From positions 86,524,056-86,588,055 of the forward strand of contig CM055899.1 of assembly GCA_029582155.1 (NCBI GenBank): a stretch of DNA of 64,000 bases. The letters run 5' to 3'. A program made the position numbers and the translations under genes. Shown here piece after piece: positions 1 to 12,132 of this stretch. The notes below the pieces were generated by a model. It saw nothing but the letters and a program-made list of their open reading frames with translations. It was not told where the DNA came from and ran no database searches. The DNA is from Panopea generosa (taxonomy: Eukaryota; Mollusca; Bivalvia; Adapedonta; Hiatellidae). Position 1 is the first letter of the stretch. The number at the start of each line of letters is the position of its first letter.

Positions 1-299
1 AACAATACTTTAATATCAAATAGAAAAACATATGCTTGAAATGCACTTTTTATGCATCGTCGGATACCCCTTAGTGTCAGTTTGATACATCATGATGGAT
101 TGAGGGTATCGCAGTTGATAACTTTAACTTTTTCAACACAGGATGACATACCCATCCCGTACCCACCCAATCTCATTTCCTGTTACATGTGTGTTTCTAG
201 GAGAAACACTAAAATGTACCTATGTTTTTTACCTGAATTAGCTACTATTTTTTAACGAGAATTGCTTAATAATGGTCAAGACCAGTATATCCCCCTGTG

Positions 300-625
300 G
301 CATGCGTATTACTATCAATCCTTGGTCCATGCATTTGAATCCCCAGCCGACCACAATCTTCATGATGATTGATATATGACAGTATGTCTCATTGTCACCA
401 CTGATTCAAGTGGGAACGTTATCTGTTACTTGCTGGGATTGGTGCGTCTCGTCTCTCACCACTAATTCAAGTGGGACCATTATCCGTTACTTGCTGAGAT
501 GGGTGTACTCCAGTACTGGTTAACTTTCCATGATCCCAGGAAAGAGAACTTAAACTAACTGATCATCTTTAAGCCCTAGATGGCATAGCAATGACTCTAA
601 ATATTCAAACAAATGGCGCCTCTCT
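300..625 (+). mobile_element. SINE family C copy (tRNA-related)
   Basis: This copy shares the body ACTGATTCAAGTGGGA, a 'CAGTACTGGTTAA' stretch and a 3' end like GATGGCATAAAAATGAC with copies at 6840-7065, 40795-41005 (minus), 41266-41620 and 46000-46215 (minus). The segment carrying TTCAAGTGGGA is duplicated inside this copy (about 403-428 and 462-487). The 5' part has a weak B-box-like stretch (catttgaatcccc). It is non-coding; the edges are approximate. Confidence 0.6.
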
Positions 626-1137
626 TTTGATCATGTATTTTTATATACAACAAATAAAACAAAATATTGTGGACATTGTATTATGCTATTTTTCAAAATG
701 TGGCATAAAATAAACTAATTGCTGTAATAATAACAATTATCTTGGTTTGAATATTTATTATAGCAAGACTCTCAGTACTTATAGTACTTTGATTTAATTG
801 AGAATAAACACTTGAGTTGAGCATTGAACTCAGTTTTATAACCTCAGTTCCTGATGAGACACAAATTTGATATTCTCTCATAGACCTTTAAGTGCCTTTC
901 TATTATTTATGAAGTTTTGATAGAAAAAACAAAAATGCTGTTTTTGTTTTATTGTCAATTAAGTCCAAAATATCAAAGAAAAAAGGCTGATGATGTGTGA
1001 TAAGGGACGACTATGACGTGTTCATGTTAGACCAATTTCATGTGGTTTACACTCGTTAGTAACGATTCTGATAAACAAATAAAAAATGTTAGTGTTGGAA
1101 AGGAACAGTCTATTTTCACAAAATATTAAATTGGTTA
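626..1137. other. AT-rich spacer
   Basis: I see no gene, repeat or promoter that can be supported here. The one short open frame (693-881, minus) has no recognisable protein features. Confidence 0.5.
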
Positions 1138-1139
1138 TA

Positions 1140-1304
1140 CAGTCAAACCTGTATTAGCAGTCACCTCTGCTAAGCAGCCACTTGTCTTAAGTAACCACAT
1201 TTTCTGTTTCTCATGTATATGCTATTCAGAGAAAATCAACCTGTATTGAGCAACAAGGGTTTTTGCTCCTTCCTTTGACTGGCTGCTTAAGACAGGTTTG
1301 ACTG
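1140..1304. mobile_element. MITE family A, TA-flanked
   Basis: The element starts CAGTCAAACCTGT and ends with its inverse ACAGGTTTGACTG, and is flanked on both sides by TA (1138-1139 and 1305-1306). CAGT termini plus a TA target duplication point to a Tc1/mariner-mobilised non-autonomous element. Related copies lie at 5090-5366, 35657-35834 and, as tandem half-units, at 59815-59980. Confidence 0.75.
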
Positions 1305-1589
1305 TATATACTGAGCCATATCTTACGGTGAAAAATCGCTTAGCTCAGACATTTTAGATTTGCCTATAATTTTCTAATTTTAAAACCATTTTTAATGAAG
1401 ATTTAATAAGCTTATGTTTTCATTGAAAAGTCGGACAAGATTTGAATATGTTAATTATCCGTGTAACTTTGTATAGGGAATATTACGACACCACGGTAGA
1501 CATTGATGCGAGACACGAGGTAAAATTGTATTTAAATAGTAAATGATATAAATATCTTTAAAATAAAAAAATATATATTTTTAGAATGG

Positions 1590-1815
1590 AAAAAACGTGT
1601 AAACCTTTATGACAGATCAAATTGAAATCAAAATAAAATCACGTGTCATATAATATGTCACAAAATATGTTACAAATCTATTTAAGTCTAACCTAGGCGC
1701 GTAGCCCAAGTTATCTTTTCAGTATATTAATTTATGTTGGCATATTTAAAAAGATATCATTTTGGCAATACGGGGTCAATGAGTATATATAGGCATATAG
1801 TAGATAAAAATGTTT
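1590..1815 (+). repeat. Dispersed repeat R1, copy 1
   Basis: About 225 bp shared with 9400-9640 and, inverted, with 31935-32135. Shared landmarks are GTGTAAACCT at the start, AATCACGTG, GCGTAGCCCAAGTTA in the middle and GAGTATATATAGGCAT at the end. The three copies differ by many substitutions, so the family is old. No coding potential or terminal repeats were seen. Confidence 0.65.
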
Positions 1816-1820
1816 TTACA

Positions 1821-1860
1821 CCCCCCCCCCCCCCCCCCCCCCCCACACACACAAAAAAAA
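1821..1860. repeat. Poly-C tract followed by (AC)n and poly-A
   Basis: A run of 24 consecutive C residues is followed by a short CA run and a poly-A stretch. A pure C24 tract is a probable site of polymerase slippage and of assembly error. Confidence 0.9.
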
Positions 1861-3300
1861 ATGATTTAAAATTTTTAAAATATCCTGATATATGTGCCCT
1901 TTAAGTAAAACCTTACTAAAATACTAAGAAGCTTTGTGAATGTGATATGGGCCCAGGCCCATTATTTACAAAGCATCTCTCCTTAAAACTGAAATTCTAA
2001 AACTGCTTCATTCAAAATCTTGTGAATAAATTTGCATTTAAAATGTTTCAAAGACAAAGCCTAGACCCATCAATGTAATAATTGACAAAAATATTATTAT
2101 TATTTAATTGAAAATGAAATTTGAGCTTGAACACATGCTCAGTATGAGATGTGCAGTGAAAACAACTGGGTCAGGACCTTGTGACACAGATTTCACATCT
2201 TCTATGTAATTCAACACAAACAATATATGAAAGATGAAAGAGGGATATGAAATGGGTGCACAGAAATACCATAAATTACCATATTCTTCCTATGTTTTGA
2301 GACAGTAAAAAATAATATTTTTAAAATATATGTATTGGACAGCAATTTTTTTAATTATTTCTTGCTGTCTCAATACAAAAGGTAAATTGGCTATACCCAT
2401 CCAGCAGAGTCAATATTCTGTACATTGCAATGTTTATATAGTTAAAATGTAAATGAAACGGTTTGTCATCTCAGACCTTCATCTACCAATGAAACTTTTT
2501 CATTTCTTACTCACCTGTGTTAAGTCATTATGTGTAAAACAGGTGTGTGGTAGTGCAATGTTCAAAGTGTTGGTCACTTGGACAATAAGTAGCAAGTTCC
2601 GTACCACACTCGCAGTAGAAGTTACAGGTTTGATCCCAGGCACCACTGGTTGGCTGCTAAAAACCCACCTTGTAATGGCTCTACCCAGGAAATAGAGAAT
2701 AATACTCAATCAAGCTAGAATAGATTTGTGTACTGTGATGCAGAATGAGAATATATTTATGGGCTTTTTTTTTTAGCATTCATCCTTTTTGGGAAATATG
2801 TTTGAAATTGTATTATGTAACACAGTGTCAATTTAACCATTAACAGTGTTGTTATATAAAAAAGTATAAAGGTTCTTTAAAAATGTCTACCTAGATTTAA
2901 AATTTAGTTGAATTTGTGCACAAAACTTTGTTTTTAAAATTTCTGGCAAAATTGGCAAATCTCTTTGGATTAAGAAGTTGGCATAACCTTATTTCGAAGT
3001 GTTGCATTCTGGGTATTTTCTGTATTTTGTGATATTTGAACATTTTGTTTTGTTTTATTTAAAAGTTTGAAAAATTTATATTCCACATAAATTGATGAAG
3101 ATTATATATTTAATCATTGGCATTTAATTTAATCAGTTTATATAAGATTTGTTTGTTGTAATTTTTTTATATATACTTTTATTACATTGAATCATGTTTT
3201 GTGAAACATATGCTCTCTGTTATCATGTATAATTAGTTCAGAGTGATATGACTGTTGTGTAGGCATTTATACTATAGATCCTCCATGTAACATGCTGCAA
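1861..3300. other. AT-rich spacer with a weak tRNA-like segment
   Basis: No gene recognised. At about 2569-2700 there is a B-box-like stretch (ACAGGTTTGATCCCAGG), probably an old SINE fragment. The short open frames over this segment on both strands are explained by it. Confidence 0.4.
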
Positions 3301-3302
3301 TA

Positions 3303-3567
3303 TTGTCAGACATACTGGTACTTAGATACAAACACCGGTTCCCATGTATGGTGTTATCATTAGTTTTATATACAAATATGGTTCCCTTGTATTGTTATCA
3401 TAAGCTTCGTATACAAACACTGGTTCCCATGTATTGTGTTATCATAAGTTTCATATTCAAACACTGGATCCCATGTATTGTGTTACCATGCGTTTCAAAA
3501 TACTAACACTGGTTCCCATGTATTGTGTTATCATTTGTTTTAACATACAAACACTGGTTCCCATTTT
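3303..3567. repeat. Minisatellite, about 45-bp unit, 6 copies
   Basis: The phrase ACACTGGTTCCCATGTATTG recurs about every 45 bp with drift between copies. The short open frame across it is a by-product of the repeat. Confidence 0.8.
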
Positions 3568-5088
3568 ATTCCCATCTAGGAAATGATAAGGAAGGAAATA
3601 AAATTATTTCAAATGTGAAAGCTTGTCCATTAGCAGGTAATTATTTTAACTGTTGATTCAACTTTCACTTTTTGATTTTGATTTTTTTATACAATAGTTA
3701 CATGAATGTGCAAATATATTCAAGCTTTTGTGATATTTGAGTGTCTTAAAAATTTATAACACATATAAAATTATCTTCTTCTGTATATGTTTGGTACATC
3801 TGATACCTTTCTGTGCCATATACATATCACGGAAGGCCTTTTATTTATTCTTTTTGAAAGGTAAATGCAATTTTTTTCTATCATAATTTTACCCAAATAA
3901 TTGCAGTATTTCCTCATACCAGTGTATTTCAGTTATTCCAGAACTGTAGTTTATGGTATCAAAGTAAGTATCCAGAGACACATGGATTTGGTGGATTTGA
4001 GAACGCTGTCAATTCTGAATATGTTATTTGTCTGCTGAAATCATTTTCATCTCCATTATTGTTTTTATCCCTCATTTCCATTTCTCATTAAACTACCATA
4101 TTTGTTCATTTGTGACAAAACGCATTTTTAACTTATTTCCTCTTGAATTTCAATCCGAAAGTGTCTTTGTAGTGTTGTAGACGTATGATTGATTGTCAAC
4201 ATCCCAGTAAATGTAGTATGAATGTATCAGCATCCCACATTTATATAACTTTATTTATTATTCTCACAGGCTTCTCTCTAACAGAAGGATGTAAGACACT
4301 ATATCAAAATCAGCTACCTCTCACCACTTGGGTTGTGGATTCAAGCCAAGCTTGGTCCATAAACTTTATGCAAGGTGTCCTGTATGCAAGGAATTGGCCC
4401 TGTGTTACAGACTTACTTCATTTGCAAAAGCATGCCTGCTCTTTGTCATATTCAATTTTATCATATTAAACTATGAAGAGAGAATTGGAAATAACAGTTT
4501 TATTTGAATTAGACATCGAGAGAGAAGTTAAACAGGCAACAGAACTGCAGTATGTTCATAATTAGATAGAATGAAAATATAATATATTAAATAGAAGTAG
4601 AATGTAGAAGACATATTGAGTAATAAAGAAATAAAGGGTTATATTACATACATGACATGTATATTTAAGCAAAATTTCATTGCATAAGAAGTAAATATAA
4701 AATTGATAAGAATATTGGTTCATCTTGACTAATTTCTGGTTTGGTAACATAAAAAAAGATGTTCTGGCCATTATAAATTAATTGCTAGATTTTCATCCAA
4801 ATTTGTTTTAAAAATGGGGAGGAGGGGAAGGATTTTTTTTCTTATTATCTTTTTTTTTTCTTTTTTTTTTTTTTTTATGAAAATAAAAACGGTCCTGTTG
4901 ACATGAAAATTAGGGGGCAGGTGGGGATGATATTTATTATGGCTTACTAGTAAAAAGTATTTACTTAAAAATAAAAGTGGTAGTGATTCTGTTGTTTACT
5001 TGTGTCCCTGGAGTCATTGAGATATCATAACATTGGTAAAGTCACAGGCAGTGGTCACAAATACTGTTTACATAATCACTCTACATAT
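3568..5088. other. AT-rich spacer
   Basis: No supported gene. A tRNA-like B-box stretch (GGGTTGTGGATTCAAGCC, about 4331) suggests an old SINE head around 4280-4440. A long T-rich tract occupies about 4835-4876. Confidence 0.4.
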
Positions 5089-5089
5089 A

Positions 5090-5366
5090 CATGTCAAACC
5101 TGTATAATCGCTTACCTTTAGTGAGCAACCTCATGTCGTAAGCAATCACATTTGCTGTTTCCCATTTCTATGCTTTCAGAACAAACTAGCCTGTATGTTT
5201 AAAGATATTTTATTGCTTAATGTATTGCAAATAAGCAAAGGGGTCGGGCCACAAGTTCTAATAACAACATAAATTAAGGCCCTTCTCGACAATTTAACCT
5301 GTGTTAAGCACAGTAAGACCACTTTTGCTCATTCACTTGACTGTCTACTCAAAACAGGTTTTACTG
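5090..5366. mobile_element. MITE family A copy with internal insertion
   Basis: Same termini as the copy at 1140 (TGTCAAACCTGT at the left, ACAGGTTTTACTG at the right), flanked by TA. The interior is about 110 bp longer than in the 1140 copy because of an AT-rich insertion around 5195-5305. Confidence 0.7.
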
Positions 5367-5369
5367 TAT

Positions 5370-6835
5370 ATGAAGGGACACAACAGAATTAAATAAAGGT
5401 AAATAATGGAGCTTCAAGTCAATATTTGAAACAGCAATAGATCACTAAAGTAATGATCCAGATTATCAAACATCTGCACAAAATGTAATATATGATTTCT
5501 AGAACACGTTTGACCAGTTTTATCTATGTAGTTACATACATACTTGATAGTTCATATCACTGATATGGTGTCAAGGGCCATTTGGTTTCTTCACCTGATA
5601 AAGCAATTATACCGGTATATAATAATATATAAGTTGATTAATAGATGATACAGTTTGCGTCCATTGACTAATTTGAATAAAACTTTTACTCAATTCTTTA
5701 ATGTATATTGACTAATTATAGAAATACAAATTTTCATTTTGGGGAACCATTTCTATAAGATTTATTTTGTATTTTTTTGTTAATTAAAATGACTCGGTGA
5801 TTTTTATATTTGATTGTTTTACTGTTCAATCATGTTATAAGAAATATAATAATATTTCACTGATGAAATCTAAAACTAGCATACTCACATATGGCTTACC
5901 AACATTTATAAAATAATAACAATATAAAAATTATATTATTGAAAAAAAATAATTCTGGATGAATATATGATTTTAAATGTGCATGTGTTTAAAAAATGTT
6001 ATCAAATGTAAAATATTGTTTTAATGGATTTCTGCACATGTTAATAATGCTATGTTATTTGTTAAATGCGAGAATACTGATAAGAAATTTGATATGTCAT
6101 TTTTTTATATTGAGTGTAATAAGTTAAAACTATCAAAACTTCATACTGTTATGTGTTGTTTTGTAAAACCATGAGAGAAAAATAATAAAACTATAAAATG
6201 ATGTTGCATTGTTTTATACTGCCTTAAATGCATCCCAAAATATTATTTAGTTACCCAGAAGTCCATTCAGAATTCATATTTGGGGGTCAGGATACATTTT
6301 TGGTAAGTTTTCAATTCAGAGGTTAGGCTATAATAAATCAATCCCTAGAGTTTCATCCATATTTGTTACATGAGGGTGGCCTGCAAGGGTGCTTTTTCTT
6401 TTCACAAATGAAAAATCACCTGAAGATTAAAAGTTTTAATATGTAATATATATCACCTTTTTGGTTAACGACGTGTTTCATCAAAAAAACTATTTTTTTT
6501 ACATTGAAATATGTCAAAGTGGATAAAAATAATGGAGTTGGGGGTGAAAATCTAGCAATTAATTCACTACATCATTTTATGGGCCATGTACAATTTCAAT
6601 GGCCTACGCAAGTTGTGCACCTAATTTTCAGTCGATATACTTGCCAAATTGATCTGCCTTTTGGTATTAACAGAAATAACACATTTATCTCACCTGAGTA
6701 TAGAATATAACATCTAAATCTCAGTAAAATTATATCAAAGATTTTAATGAGTTTGGTAACATCTTAAATGGTGATGGATGGAGGGTTGATCACTGGTGAA
6801 ACTGAAATGGCTATAACAGTCTCTGCAACCACTCC
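5370..6835. other. AT-rich spacer
   Basis: No gene, tandem array or inverted repeat recognised. An open frame at 6504-6710 has no family features and is not supported as coding. Confidence 0.45.
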
Positions 6836-6839
6836 CACT

Positions 6840-7065
6840 TCCCTACCTGAGACAGTCTCCGTGATGATTGATATACGACATTAAGTCTCATTATAATTCG
6901 TCTCTCACCACTGATTCAAGTGAGAAAGTTATCAGCTACTTGTGGAGATGGGGTGTGCTCGAGTACGGGTTAATCCCAGGAAACAGTGGTTAGGTTAACT
7001 GATCGTCTGTTAGCCCTTGATGGCATAAAAATGACACTAAATATCCAATCAATTACCTGAGATTT
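6840..7065 (+). mobile_element. SINE family C copy
   Basis: Matches the body and 3' end of the family (CTCACCACTGATTCAAGTGA, then GATCGTCTGTTAGCCCTTGA and GGCATAAAAATGACACTAAA). The tRNA-like head is not clear in this copy. Confidence 0.65.
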
Positions 7066-7369
7066 CATCACCACAAACGAATAGCAACACATACTATACA
7101 TAATACTTATGTAATGAAATGATTGCTGTTAAACATTCACCATTGAAATGGTGAAAATGAGTTGATACATTATTTTACAGTAAACAGAACATGTTTGCAG
7201 AATGTAATTAATTTGATCAAGATGGTTTTATCTTCGCTATTCATTAAAGAATTGAATTTACGGGCATTTGCATACTTACATTAATCATCAGGTGTATATT
7301 TACGATCATTGATAAAATGTTTACATTGAAAAAGATAGTTTAAAAGAACTGTAATTGAAGCTGATCGAT

Positions 7370-8010
7370 ATGTTGACAAGATTCAAAACCCCACACTTCA
7401 GATCCATACATAAGGATTGGGGCAATCATGGAGTCAAACAAATGTATCGGCAGATTGATGGAAGTAGTAATTTCCGAGCCTTAGTTACAAGTCAAAACAT
7501 AGCTCTTCTAGCTTGATTAACAAGGTGTTCTATGGTTTTAGAAAAGTTGTCATTATAGTTAAATTGAATACCAATTTATGCAAAGTCTTCCACTAACTCA
7601 ATATTTTAATTATTGAGAAAGAAGTCTGGTATATTTCTCAAGACCTTTTTACTACCTGCAAATGCAACAACTTTAGTTTTGGTAGTATTAACATTAAGAC
7701 CCCAGAGTTAGACATAGAATTAAGGGTAGTTTGCAACTCATGTGCACTTTCTGCCAAAATAACAGTATCATCGGCATAAAACAGTATAAAGACCTTGAGA
7801 ATCACCTATACAGCATCAACACTAAAAACATGTTTAATACTGTCAGACAAATAATGTAGACCATCATTATTTTGAGACATATATATATATATATATATTG
7901 AGTGAGATCATTAAAACACAACGAAAATAATATTGGTGATAAATTTTCACCTTGTTTTACCCCTACTTGGCCACTGAAACAATCCGATAAATCAGTGTTA
8001 GCTAACATTC
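7370..8010 (-). pseudogene. LINE reverse-transcriptase fragment (degenerate)
   Basis: Reading on the minus strand, the frames give FSGQVGVKQGENLSPILFSL near 7925-7985, a catalytic FYADDT box at about 7764-7781, and APILMYGSEVWGFE at about 7380-7415. This is the order found in the reverse-transcriptase domain of non-LTR retrotransposons: GxxQG/LSP block, YADD active site, then the C-terminal YGSEVW block. The pieces lie in different frames with several stops, and a (TA)n tract at about 7880-7900 interrupts it, so it is a dead 5'-truncated copy. The family assignment rests on recalled similarity to mollusc LINE proteins; the exact clade is not determined. Confidence 0.85.
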
Positions 8011-8456
8011 ATACACATTATGTGCCATTTGGACCACTTCGACGATTATCTTATACCGAAGGATGACGATATTGGCCGAATATGTACGATTTTACCGGAT
8101 AGATAAATCAGATAAAAAATGTGACTTTAAAATGTTGCCCCTTTGAAAATGGAACTGAGTTGTCAAAACTTTGAATAATCGTCTTGAGTTCGTGAAACCT
8201 ACTTGTTTGCTACTACGACCAAATATCCTATAAAACGAAAATGCTTGATAATCTGCTGAATCCCCCACCCCTCACGCACACGCCCGTTGCTGATAATAAG
8301 ATTCATGTTCGTTAAATAATGATTAAAATGCTTCTGTCCGCGCACACATGCACGCAATACAATAAATTCACACTACTTAATGTTTTTTTTTTTTAAAAAA
8401 ACGTTTCGCATCATAGTTTTTTATTCAAATATATAATTATTACAATGAATGAAATG
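8011..8456. other. Spacer upstream of the CRE/E-box site
   Basis: AT-rich with a poly-T/poly-A junction at about 8383-8400. No gene recognised. Confidence 0.4.
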
Positions 8457-8474
8457 TGACGTCAGTCACGTGAC
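8457..8474. promoter_or_regulatory. Adjacent CRE and palindromic E-box
   Basis: A perfect CRE (TGACGTCA, 8457-8464) abuts a perfect 10-bp palindromic E-box (GTCACGTGAC, 8465-8474). These are the consensus sites for CREB/ATF bZIP factors and for USF/MiT-TFE bHLH-zip factors. The surrounding 40 bp (AAACGCGCGG) is more GC-rich than its context. I see no recognisable gene next to it on either strand, so its target is unknown. Confidence 0.5.
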
Positions 8475-9399
8475 TGTGAATTAAACGCGCGGAAACAAGA
8501 ACTCTCGATCCCAATTCATATGTTGCTGAAATTGCAGACTATCAGAAAACAGAAATAAATTATACATGTGTTTAACTTGTTTTCATGAAGACTACACCTT
8601 ATTTATCAATTTAAACATGCACGTCATTGTCATTTGTTTGGTGCTGGCTTCAATTAATAAGACACCTGCTTCAGTTATTGCTTTATTGTTCTATTTTCTC
8701 AATATTACAATTAACAATTGACACATGTTTGCGTTTTTTGGCGTTTATTGGTAAATCCGATATCGTTCTTTGTGCTTTTTAGTGAAACTTTCATTTCGAA
8801 TTTCAATTTCCCCCCATCTAAATCACAACTAAATCATTATAGTTTCAATAACATGTATATATTTTAACAATATCGGCGTTTCAATTGCCATATTGATTAC
8901 GTTTAACTGTTACATGTACATGTTTGCTTATGATGATCCGAATAAACGGAACCAAGGCCTTAATTTACCATTAAGAAATACGTTATTTGCTAGTGTGTCA
9001 CGTTTTTAATTCTCCAAACAGTCTTTACAGGAAAGCGAAGACCGTTATCTTTATGGTTATATTTAACAAGCCTGACATGGCAACTAGATAAATCCTTTGA
9101 AAAATAGCTTTTGCAGTGCAGTGATTGTCTAGCCCTATCCTTAGACGAACACTGATTATATCAGGAAATAACGCTGCGAATGTCTCGAAAATAAATTTAA
9201 ATTATTTTGAAAATAGATAAAGAGCATTAACAAATAAAATACAAATGGTTGGGTATGTAAAATTCACCAAAACGTGACATAATCGATATTTATATTGGAT
9301 TGCAAAACTTGAAACGATGAAATCCCCATTCTAAAAATAGACAGCACTTAAATATCTTCACATCGTCATCCGGACCTTTCTAAGATGAGACAAAATGTA
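8475..9399. other. Spacer
   Basis: No gene recognised. The sequence is less AT-biased than most spacers here, but no reading frame or splice pattern could be supported. Confidence 0.35.
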
Positions 9400-9640
9400 T
9401 TAAGTGTAAACCTGTATAACGGATCATAGTGAAATCAAAATGTAATCGCGTGACTCATTTAATACGTCACAAAATATATTAAGCGGGAAATATATTTTAG
9501 TCTGCTTAGGCACGTAGCCCAAGTTAGGAAATCCCTTTTCAATATAATATTTATTTATGTTTAAATAGATATCCCTTTGGCAATGCGGGGCCAGTGAGTA
9601 TATATATATAGGCATGATATATTGGAAAAAAATGTTTAAA
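9400..9640 (+). repeat. Dispersed repeat R1, copy 2
   Basis: Best preserved copy of R1: begins GTGTAAACCTGTATAACGG, includes CACGTAGCCCAAGTTAGGAA and ends GAGTATATATATATAGGCAT. The short minus-strand open frames over it are not supported as genes because the other copies do not keep them. Confidence 0.65.
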
Positions 9641-11890
9641 TAATTTACCGTTACGGTATTGATAAATTCCCTTTAAAACAGCTACTGCAATGATGCATTT
9701 ATCGATAAGTGCGATGTTATGCGTCAGTACCACACTTTATCGCACACAAGGAATACTTATATATAAACTGAACTGATTAACAAAGTCGAGACAGAGCATA
9801 ATAAATTCATGAAATCAAATGCCAACATTCCTTAATTAATTAATCAATATAATAAAAAAAATCAGTAGATTAATATATCAATCAGCAAAGCAATATTTTA
9901 ACTTTCTAATTAAAAAGAAACAGTATATATATAGATCTATACATTATTTTCTTCTATTTCCTTTTCTTATTTCTCTCAGAGTCAATTTTTTTTTTGTTCT
10001 TTTCAAGGACTTATAATTATCCTTGTTTTTTTTCAGATTATTTTTATCTCTTCCTTTTTTTTCTTACAAAAAAGTTTATCACATATACGTTAACACTCAC
10101 ATCGTACATTAACTATTTCAATATACATACTCTTTCATCATTATATATTCAGGATAAAACTCCGACCAGTTAAACAATGTTAGATCATGTACAAAAACAT
10201 CATCTTTATTTCAAATTGATTGATTTTATTTGGATTTATGATATAAATTATATATGGATAGCATGTTTTAAAAATGAATAGTTCAATAAATGATAGAAAT
10301 TGTATGTAAAAACAAAAGAACTTTAAGACAAAAATATGATTAAAGAAAAATACGAAATCAAAATATTACGACAAAATAAATAGACGTCAATATAACATAA
10401 ACACGTTTATATCCAGCTTTATTAAAAGCATTCTTAAGTTTCAAAACTACTTTTCAATAAATATCAGTTTAGATATTCTATAGACACAATCATATTTATA
10501 ACATGACTTGATTAAAGCTATTATTGTTATTATAACAGCAATATAGCGGCCAGTAAAGCAGTCGCGTTGACGTACACACCCTGTGGCTTATTGGCAAAAC
10601 ACCTCGGCATTTTAACCTGTCGTAACAAACTCAAAGTGCACTGGCATTTAAATAGGTCATCTGGGTGGGGGGCTCGCTTTCTGGTCATTTGTGAGAACAA
10701 TAAGTAAAATATGACTAGTGTTATAGAATATTATGTATGCATAGGAAGCGAACCTTATGAAACTCAGTCAATGTTGGCACTATCATAGTGTTCCGCAATT
10801 ATCTTCAGGGATAACAATTTTACAGTTGTCCCGTCACCATGGTGATTCTCAGAGGGACAAGTTGTTGTTTTTTTTCAATAAGATGTATCTGGACCAATTG
10901 TCTTAAACAGTAATATGAAGTACGTTGATACTAATTATGTTTTTTTAACTTATTTATTATACATCAAATATGAAACAAGTTTTTACAATTTACAGAAATC
11001 ACGATAGATGTCTTCCTTGGTAGAACCAATACTAAACATTTGCGGATAAAATGTCTTACTTAAGGACACTACACATAGTTCCTTGGGGACAATCATTTTT
11101 TTTCAAAACACTTATCTTATGTACAACTTAGTCAAAAATAAAATTCCGGACTTTGTCCTTGCGGTACATCTGGCGTATACATAGCTATAGTTATGTTACT
11201 CGATACAGAATTGAGTAAACACTAATTCATATCTAAAACGTCTAAAACGTAATCTTTTCCAGAGTGCATACGTTGTTTGCAATGCTTCCTTCAAAGCACA
11301 TACTGATCGACTGAGTGGACTTTGCTTTAATGAGAGAACAGTACTACAAAGTCTGTAGTATAAAATAAACTACTGACAAAATTGATGTAACATACAGTTT
11401 TGAATTTATGATAGAAGTTAAACTCTTTATCATTTGTAACTTGAAAGCGTGTTGACGGGTTTATTATTTTTATTACACAAATCTAATATCGTTAATAACT
11501 GTATATCTCATGGATTTGTTCATTTATTTATTTGTAAATAGTCTAACTATATTCTTAACCATATTTATTTAACATGGTTTTTGTCATCATCATATTCATT
11601 AATCTTAATAAATCGCGCACAAACTGACCTGACGTGCGGTAAATTAATACCCATCCATTCAAACATATGTAAGTATAGAACGTGTGAAGATTACTATTAC
11701 TATGGTCGATGATAGGTTAGCCAGTGACTTACTATTTATTTGTCTCTGAATACAACCATGTGTAAGTTTTATTCTTTATTTCTGCTCTGTCAATTCGCTT
11801 CATTTCCAGTTTACATTGTGAAGTATGTTACTACATATGATGTGTGTAGACAATTTTGTAATATTCAATAGAATTCACCATATAATACTA
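9641..11890. other. AT-rich spacer
   Basis: About 2.2 kb with no recognised gene. A SINE-like stretch (CTTGGTAGAACCAATACTAA) near 11018 resembles a segment near 61910 and is probably an old repeat fragment. Confidence 0.4.
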
Positions 11891-11912
11891 ATATGTTTTC
11901 CTTTTTCTCACA

Positions 11913-11968
11913 GAGCCTCCATAGCCGATGCGTCTAAGGTGCTGTCGTCTAATGACCATGTAACTTAA
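11913..11968 (+). CDS. Possible terminal exon (low confidence)
   Basis: A strong acceptor (TTTTCCTTTTTCTCACAG ending at 11912) precedes an open frame reading ASIADASKVLSSNDHVT and then a TAA stop, in sequence more GC-rich than its surroundings. If real, this is the last coding exon of a plus-strand gene whose earlier exons I cannot find. The motif matches no family I recognise. A chance acceptor in T-rich DNA is the main alternative. Confidence 0.2.
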
Positions 11969-12132
11969 CCGTAGAGGTTATATATATAGAGATGCCATAT
12001 ATAATCGGTCATGTTTTGAAATTGGTTTTAATCCCCTCCCCTTCTTTTATCTTCGCAATAAAAACAGCTCTATATATAGTATTATCATTTACTTTATTTG
12101 AATATATCACGTGTTTTACTGTTTTGATGACC

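Noticed and set aside
7802..8008. A short intact host gene on the minus strand
   Set aside because: Its N-terminal half is the GVKQGENLSP block of a LINE reverse transcriptase, and its second half reads a (TA)n tract.
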